Below, in pieces: positions 18,663 to 24,328 of a stretch of 24,328 nt of DNA. Position 1 is the stretch's first letter, and every line of letters starts with the position of its first letter. Source of the DNA: Cudoniella acicularis. Taxonomy: Eukaryota > Ascomycota > Leotiomycetes > Helotiales > Helotiaceae. A program made the translations under genes and the position numbers. The notes under the pieces are model-generated. The model made no database searches, was not told the DNA's origin, and worked only from the letters and a program-made list of their open reading frames with translations. The stretch spans positions 1 to 24,328 of the forward strand of contig JAAMPI010000854.1 in assembly GCA_013054445.1 (NCBI GenBank). Direction: 5' to 3'.

Positions 18663-19476
18663 TTAGCACGCCCAGCCTCCATCAATCGACTGCACTGTAC
18701 CAGTTATGTACGAAGAGCCGTCGCATAGTAGCCACGCAATCAACTCTGCAACCTCTGCTGGCTTTCCCTCCCTTCCCATCGGAACATTCGGTAACTTCGC
18801 TCCTTGATCCGTCTCCTTTGACTTCCGTACCATTGGCGTATCTATTGGGCCTCTGAATTCCCACAAGTCAGCTCGAATACGTTAGGGAAAAGGGTGGAAC
18901 TCACGGAGCAATAGCATTTACTCTGACACCCCTGTGTCCATTCTCCTTTGCCGCTGCACGTGTCAAACCGACAACCGCGTGCTTTGAAGCAATGTAAGCC
19001 GCATTCTTTGGCATTCCAATAATACCAGCAATACTCGCAGCATTCACGATGCTACCCCCCTTTTCTCCTTCCTTCATATACGGAATCTGAGCACGCAAGC
19101 AATTCAAAACACCACCTAGATTAACACCAACCACAAAATCCCAATCATCTTCTTCTATATCCTCAATATTGGCAACACCGATCTGTTTGCCTATCACGCC
19201 AGCTAGATTCACCGCACCATCCAGTTTACCGTGTTTGCTGACCACCGATGAGATCCAAGATTCCACGGAAGCGCGCAAGCGCACGTTTACGACTGTGCCT
19301 GAGATGGTTCCTCCGAGAGATTTGATGGATTCCACGGCGGCGTTCAGGGGTCCTTCTTGTATATCTGCTATGTAGACGATAGCGCCTCGGGAGGCAAGTA
19401 GTTTTGCTGTCTCGAGGCCAATTCCTGACGCGCCGCCGGTGAGGACTATGACTTTGTCTTTGAAGTTTGTGGACAT
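18663..19476 (-). CDS. short-chain dehydrogenase/reductase (classical SDR, likely NAD-linked)
   Basis: Oxidoreductase of 253 aa in two exons, 19476-18905 and 18852-18663, with a 52 nt GT-AG intron. The cofactor motif TGGASGIG is at 13-20, and an Asp at 38 (IADIQ) after the second strand favours NAD(H) over NADP(H). NLAG at 90-93 replaces NNAG. Asn119, Ser148 (NAASIAG), Tyr161 and Lys165 (YIASK) complete the active site. The C-terminal block has MGREGKPAEVAELIAWL and SIDGGWAC. It shares strand with the MFS pump, with no gene between, so co-regulation is plausible but unproven. Nearest relatives would be 3-oxoacyl-ACP-reductase-like or xanthoxin-dehydrogenase-like SDRs. Start chosen at the ATG in an ACCATG context. 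Confidence 0.93.
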
Positions 19477-20240
19477 GGTTTCTGCTTGTTCAAAATTTGA
19501 ATGTGAGGTTTAGAAAGTGGTCACTTGACCTTAAATTGCTACTTATCGTGGCTTTTATTATTTATTGTTAAACCAAGTGCTGACAGGGGAATGTAAAGTG
19601 TGTGGTGGACCGCCAAGAATCGTGATGTTGAAATTGGTGGGTTTCGGGAGGGAAACGTGCCGAGGATGGAAGTGTCAGATGCGGGTGTGTTCTTCCCCGG
19701 ATTTTAGAGGGCTCCCGGTTGCGCTTCTCCGCATTTTGGGTAAGGTCTAGCGAATCGGGCGTGGGAAAGGGGTTGGTCATCTTGATTTATTTCGGCCTAG
19801 CAATGTGGAAATTAGCTAGGAATACTTGCGGTTGGTGCGCAGCTGATTTGAGATGCGAATTCATGACTAAGCGAATTGGACCTTCTGCTGTACGAACTGG
19901 TGGGTCATGCTGTTTCATCTTGTAACGTAACTTGAGCATGAATTGACCGTTGGATTTTACTATCCTTCTTTTCATTTTTAATCAACCATATCTATCCAAT
20001 ACACACAGGAACAAGGCTCTGCTGTTTAGATAAATGTTGCTCTCGCGGATAGCAATGCCTTCCGGGGTAAGTCGTGTTTGACCAGCTTTCCACTTTTTAA
20101 ATGCTGTACTTTGCAAAATCGTACAGAATATTTGAGATAACCAACTAAGCGCTCAGTTTAGACAATACCAAATTATCTTAAACTGTCGTTTCTTAATTAA
20201 ATCACTTCCCGGTGGAGTCGTGTAGCAGCGTAATGTTATT
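19477..20240. other. spacer, promoter of the SDR
   Basis: No gene, repeat or RNA seen. Short open frames on both strands lack recognisable motifs. Confidence 0.5.
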
Positions 20241-21036
20241 TCAATTCTGAAGAGCATCACTCTGGCCCTGCGCAGAGCCCAGGACTTCCCGAAACTCATC
20301 ATCTTCCTCGTATCCCTCGTCTCCCTCGCCTCCTCCCTCTCCATCATCTCCATCCTCTTCCCCACTAAACAGCAGATGAGGGAAAATGGGACGTCCAAGA
20401 TCTTGAAATATGCCTACGAGATCGTCTCGGTTCCGAAAAATGTCACTCTCGTCCCGTACACGAGTCCCTATCAATTCCGCGACAATATTCCTTGCACTCA
20501 TTCCTCTGATTCGTTCCCCCAATTCAATATGTTGAGCAGCGTCGCCATGTACTTCGTCTCGGGTCTCAACAAAACCAAAGATCTCATCACCATTCGGCAC
20601 CAAATTTGGAAGAGACTCAAGAGAGTCATCATCTGAATCGCCTCCCCAGTCTGCGACGTTTTCCAAAACAACGACGCCGCCTCGGCTGGCCGAAGTTATG
20701 ACTGGAAGTGCCATAACCGGATCCCGACACATCGGACAGATCTGCTTCTACCGAAACCATGTCTTGATGTAGCCCACGTGGAATGCGTGTCCGCAGATCG
20801 TTACTACGAACGTAGCTTCTGTTGAATCATCTCTCTCGACTTGGCAGACCAGACACTCTCCAAGTATTCTCTCTAAGACCTTGCCGAGACCCTTAACAGC
20901 GGCTTCCAGCTTTTCAATATATTCCTCGGGAAATTGTATAATATAACTGGTACAATTAGATAGATTCATCGCGGTCATCAGTGTGAACTTACCTCTTGGC
21001 GGCATCTTCACTTACAAGCTCCCATTGCGGAGCCAT
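20241..21036 (-). pseudogene. RING-H2 finger protein, inactivated
   Basis: Exons 21036-20993 and 20946-20241, with a 46 nt intron (GTAAGT/CCAG), give a frame of 249 codons if the internal stop is read through. Family role would be an E3 ubiquitin ligase. Zinc ligands Cys46, Cys49, Cys66, His68 and His71 are present and CPMC supplies Cys85 and Cys88. However, codon 81 is TAG (20748-20750), and the ligand expected three residues after His71 is Tyr74 (TAC) where this family has Cys. The truncated product would lack the last zinc pair. Downstream the frame stays open for a further 168 codons, with acidic runs (DSDDDSLE; EEDGDDGEGGGEGDEGYEEDDE), so the damage is probably recent. Both lesions can be explained by single G-to-A or C-to-T changes. 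No intron can remove the TAG. Confidence 0.75.
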
Positions 21037-21073
21037 TGCGATTCTGCTGTACGATGATGTAATCCCGTTATAA

Positions 21074-21376
21074 TTAGCAAGTTAGGCGCTGTGATTGCTC
21101 GTGGTAAGACAAACATACTGCCAAGTTGCTTCGCGCGCGACCGCGTTCTACTTTCTCGTGCTGATGGGAGTTTTCAACTTGCAGGGCACTGAAGCGCAAC
21201 TGTAGCTGGTAGAGTCCAACCGCCAGATATATTCTGGCGGTTGCGATTGTGATGGCCTTGTTTATTATATGCTGTGTTTCGCAGAGAGAGGCAAAGGTGA
21301 CATTGCCTACAAGAGATATTTTGTTGGCTGCCGAGGCGACTCCTTGAAGCGAGATGCGTTTGGCCCAAGCCATCAA
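21074..21376 (-). CDS. hypothetical small protein
   Basis: Open for 100 codons from an ATGATG start, with a mildly hydrophobic first half (NKAITIATARIYLAVGLYQL) and a basic second half. Not recognised. It lies head-on upstream of the RING gene on the same strand, 37 bp before its ATG. A GTATGT followed by GCTAAT and ACAG suggests that its end could be spliced towards the RING gene, but the phases do not fit, so it may be a 5' leader rather than a gene. Confidence 0.3.
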   Translation of the reverse strand: MMAWAKRISLQGVASAANKISLVGNVTFASLCETQHIINKAITIATARIYLAVGLYQLQLRFSALQVENSHQHEKVERGRARSNLAVCLSYHEQSQRLTC

Positions 21377-21803
21377 GTATAGATAAGAAAGGCAAAACAG
21401 TCATTTGAATTCAAATTAGAGACCTTTAGCAGAGTTAGATAACTCGTGACTGACACAAACTTTATGGCATCCTGAAAATCATTAACTTTTGCTATACCCA
21501 ATTGTACAAATGTTCAACCCTGTGAGAGGCCTCGATTATGAAAATGAAAACCTTTGGGATTCCTGGAGGTGGACTTTCGTTAGGAAAGAGACAAAGATGA
21601 ATGAATTTATTGCAATCTTTCAAGCAGGGAGCAACCATGTCGTTGAGCATCGTCAATTCCATGAACAAGCTCAACCACCAAGCAGAGCCTCGACATAAAC
21701 AATATGCCCTCCAGAATAGCTCCATCACAGAAACCAGTATCATGCCCGAATCAATTCTCGAACGCGACACTAGCAGCATCAAGCGCAGCGAGCATACTGC
21801 TAT
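21377..21803. other. spacer
   Basis: No gene supported. Overlapping short frames on both strands look like chance. No repeat or RNA noted. Confidence 0.4.
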
Positions 21804-22539
21804 TCATCTCCCGGAAAACCCCCTTCTGGCTTCATCTACAGCTCCTTTAGCCGCCTCTTTCATGAAACCTTCAGATGTATCATTGACGCTGCGCTGGATT
21901 GCATCTTGAACCATATCCCTCTCCACCATGTTTTCAATGCGTTCCTCACAACACTGCTCTCGGGCCTTCACATGTTGTAATAATTCATTGTATCGTGTCT
22001 CGAATTGTTCCTGCATCTTTTTAAGAGCAGCTTGTTAGTCATTGTGTTGCTTGACGAATGCTTCATTCTGTTCGCGTGCGTGTATGTGCTCCTCCATCAA
22101 CTTGTCATATTTCTCAATCGCTTGGTTGAACTTTTTTTTCAAACATGCGTTCATGACCTGCGATGGCACGCGTATGTCGATCGTCCAACAACCGCTTCTG
22201 TTGAGCCAGCTTCTCATCAAAGATGCGTGATTGTTCTGATATGGCAACAACCTGCTCATCCTTGACGGTTTGACGAAACCATGACTGGCGAGCAACTGAG
22301 TGGAAGACTGAGATATTAGCCATGCTCGAGTAGTGGTGTTGGCAATAATGAAGGTTGTGTGCAATCTAATAGAGCCTATACCCAAACACTACGAGTCATG
22401 CTAGTGAAATGATGCTTACCTTGGGGCTCGCAAAATGAATGTGTATGTGTTGCACGAATTCCACTGCCGGCGCAGTTGAGCTGTTGGATAACACATCAGC
22501 ATTGGTAGCGACATACATCGAATTCCATGTAGAAGTCAT
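21804..22539 (-). pseudogene. coiled-coil protein, broken
   Basis: Exon 1 is 22539-22420 (40 codons from ATG), with an intron 22419-22366 (GTAAGC/TTAG). Exon 2 starts at 22365 and reads into charged, heptad-like sequence (DEKLAQQKRLLDDRHTRAI). At a run of eight A on the coding strand (22132-22139 on the plus strand) the frame must slip by one base for the coiled coil to continue as FNQAIEKYDKLMEEHIHARE. A TAA at 22035-22037 then interrupts it before KKMQEQFETRYNELLQHVK and a tail ending at 21804. Family not recognised; the long amphipathic helices suggest a structural or partner-binding protein. Two lesions suggest a pseudogene; the A8 run alone could be a sequencing error. Confidence 0.65.
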
Positions 22540-23250
22540 GGCGATTGAGGTGAAGGTAATTGACGAAAAAGAGTGGAATGTACGGTACCTTCAGAAATGC
22601 TGATATATGTCGAGATCACCCAGCACAAGATCAGACAGATATCAGACTGTGGCACAAATAGAATCTCACGGCCACATCGCAAGCTGTTTATCAACTGAAT
22701 TGTGGTTTTCGAAACGTCTCTGCTGCAGAATATGCGACAGATCATCACAGCCACTATAAGCTTTTCTACAGCCACAAAACTCACGTCAATTTCGGTACGA
22801 AGAAACCACTCTTATCCAGAGATCTGTGCTGACTTTTAGTCTGTTCACTCTGCCCCGCTATATTCCCAATCCCGAATAGCCCGAAGAGCCTACCAGGATC
22901 GAATGTGGCTCTTGATGGCCTAGAAGAAACACACACCAAGGCCGCGGGCCCAAGACACAGGTTGTGGCCAGCGAATAGCAGACTATAAGCTTGCGGTAGA
23001 ACAGGTAGAGGAAATCTATGCCATTTTAGGTTCACAATAGAAGGTTTCTAACTTCCAATCCACACCCCGTTGTGAACCATGGCATGAATAAGAGTGAGAG
23101 GTTTCCCAACGAAGCACTGGGTTCTTTTCAATGACCATATCAAGCATAAACGCTCTACTGTCTAAGCACACAAACCCCAGCCCGAAAACTTGGAAAGAAT
23201 TGGACTACCTACACATGTAGATGCTTTCGACGAGGAAAACCAAGGAGAGT
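22540..23250. other. spacer between two damaged genes
   Basis: No gene supported. Two minus-strand open frames (22536-22784 and 22781-23035) are joined by a GTGAGT-like site but neither has a recognisable motif. They might be upstream exons of the coiled-coil locus. Confidence 0.35.
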
Positions 23251-24071
23251 TTATTTTCTCCGAAGCCCCTCCTCCAATACCCCATTCAGCAATTTCAATC
23301 TCAAAACACGATCCTCCGACTCAATGACGGCGATGCTTGTGTCCATATACGTCTTAAGAAGATTCTGCAAATTGGCGTCTGCCAGATTTTTTAGTTTAAA
23401 TTGGGAAAGAGGATGTGTCCCACTTACTGTGTTTCTTGATATCCCTCGTCTTTTCATCAATACTATTCCTGGAGGCATCATTCCAAGCTTCCAACTCCAG
23501 TAACTTTACCTGTGGGTGTGTTCCATTGTGATACCTCTCAATCACAGATAGTTCATCCGGCCTTTGACGTATAGCCTTGAGGTGTTCGGCAACAACCCCT
23601 TGCTTTTCTAACCAGAGTTTGTTGTGCTTCCAGACCATTTCCTTGTCCTGATTATGTACCCGACATTCCATTCCTTGGTCCTCGCCAATTATACCATTCA
23701 AACCTCCCCAAATTGTATATGACGAAGCCAGGATACTTAGAGCATGCTCAGCATACGATGCATCAACCGGATCAACAATATACATAAGAGAGATCCAATG
23801 GTTAAGGAATTCATTTGGGTCGTTGGGGTTTGCTACAAGAAAAGCAACCTCTAGCAGACTGAAAGATATTAGCACGATCCAAACCACAGGGAGGATAGTA
23901 AGGCCTACTAACAAACAGCGGAGGAGCCGCCGTCATGAGCGTAGTCCCCGGTCGACACAAGACAGCCCTCAGCCGCACTCGACCGAGCCGAGATACTCTG
24001 CCTTCTCTGCCTTCAGCCGTCGCAGCCGTCAACCCAATAAGAACGGCAATGTTGAAGGTAATGGAGGTATC
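23251..24071 (-). pseudogene. membrane-anchored protein, frameshifted or incompletely spliced
   Basis: The 3' part is well defined: an exon running to 23428, a 49 nt intron 23427-23379 (GTAAGT/GCAG) and a last exon 23378-23251 join in frame, ending EEGLRRK. Upstream, a strong transmembrane helix (LVGLTILPVVWIVLISFSLL) at about 23910-23850 leads into a soluble region with charged helices (QDKEMVWKHNKLWLEKQG). A second, likely N-terminal piece (NIAVLIGLTAATA... RVRLRAVLCRPGTTLMTAAPP) reads in another frame from 24071 and would join the helix if one T were added near 23917. No ATG in the helix frame precedes the helix. A GTTAGT...TTTCAG pair there could be an intron, but it breaks the phase. Not recognised; a single frameshift is the simplest reading. 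Confidence 0.5.
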
Positions 24072-24328
24072 TCAATACGCGACTGGGTTTTGCTACCTGT
24101 CTACAATATAGCACGAGGAGGTTTCAGCGGGTATAAAAATGATGCATGGCGCCCTCTGCGCTTTGCCAACGTCCTTCTCCACACTCGAGTCGTGAAGGAA
24201 GCGTCCGCGCATTCAAAAAAAAAGTATTCGTTTAAAGTCCCATGGTGTACTCCTCCTAATAAAACCTTCAGGATGTGCCAATGGTATTCTGCGGGAGGTG
24301 AGTGGGGGCAACGGATTGCAAGTATATG
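24072..24328. other. right-hand end of the window
   Basis: No gene supported. A TATAAAAA box at about 24133 on the plus strand is followed by ATGATGCATGG and a plus-strand frame that remains open for several tens of codons, but this is too short to call. Confidence 0.3.

Noticed and set aside
20739..20752. An intron removing the TAG in the RING gene
   Set aside because: The only nearby GT...AG pair would span about ten bases, far too short to be spliced.
1..24328. CRISPR array, rRNA, prokaryotic operon signals
   Set aside because: No regularly spaced repeats and no rRNA text; introns and gene families show a fungal nuclear genome.

Overview
The window looks like accessory DNA from a filamentous ascomycete (Pezizomycotina). 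Every intact multi-exon gene has GT-AG introns of about 46-113 nt with CTAA(C/T)-like branch sites. The protein families are also typical: a pisatin-demethylase-like P450, short-chain dehydrogenases (SDRs), a TRI12-type efflux pump, a 2EXR protein and a small cysteine-rich secreted protein. No species can be named from the sequence alone.

Layout. 1-893: transposon debris including an LTR-like element. 894-2658 (+): intact six-exon cytochrome P450, 501 aa. 2659-6470: gene-poor stretch with LTR pieces, weak coding relics and a 367-370 bp tandem duplication (5494-6230). 6471-6953 (+): three-exon, 14-cysteine secreted protein built from two repeats of one module. 6954-8343: two LTR-like elements and a reverse-transcriptase scrap. 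8344-9173 (+): intact SDR. 9915-13913: a gene graveyard with a broken 2EXR gene, a pogo/Fot1-like transposase fragment, a broken DegT/DnrJ/EryC1/StrS aminotransferase, an intact P-loop kinase and a relic of an NRPS adenylation domain. 14640-15400: strongly AT-rich island next to a 273 bp MITE with TA target duplication. 15817-17800 (-): intact five-exon, roughly 596 aa TRI12-family MFS pump. 18663-19476 (-): intact two-exon SDR. 20241-21036 (-): RING-H2 gene with a nonsense codon and a lost zinc ligand. 21804-24071 (-): two further damaged genes, one coiled-coil and one membrane-anchored.

How the genes could work together (inference). P450, two SDRs and an MFS pump are usual tailoring and export genes of fungal secondary metabolism. 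The only backbone-enzyme trace is an adenylation-domain relic of about 75 codons, and the aminotransferase beside it is dead. The window therefore reads either as the remains of a metabolite cluster or as accessory genes scattered among transposons. No intact backbone enzyme is visible, so no product can be proposed.

Most notable observations: the standalone two-repeat cysteine-rich secreted protein beside a diverged tandem duplication; a bacterial-looking kinase/aminotransferase pair in which only the kinase survives; a RING gene inactivated twice; a pogo-type MITE with perfect terminal repeats; and several LTRs sharing a CACGTG/CATGTG-to-TATA arrangement. I see no CRISPR array, rRNA or tRNA.
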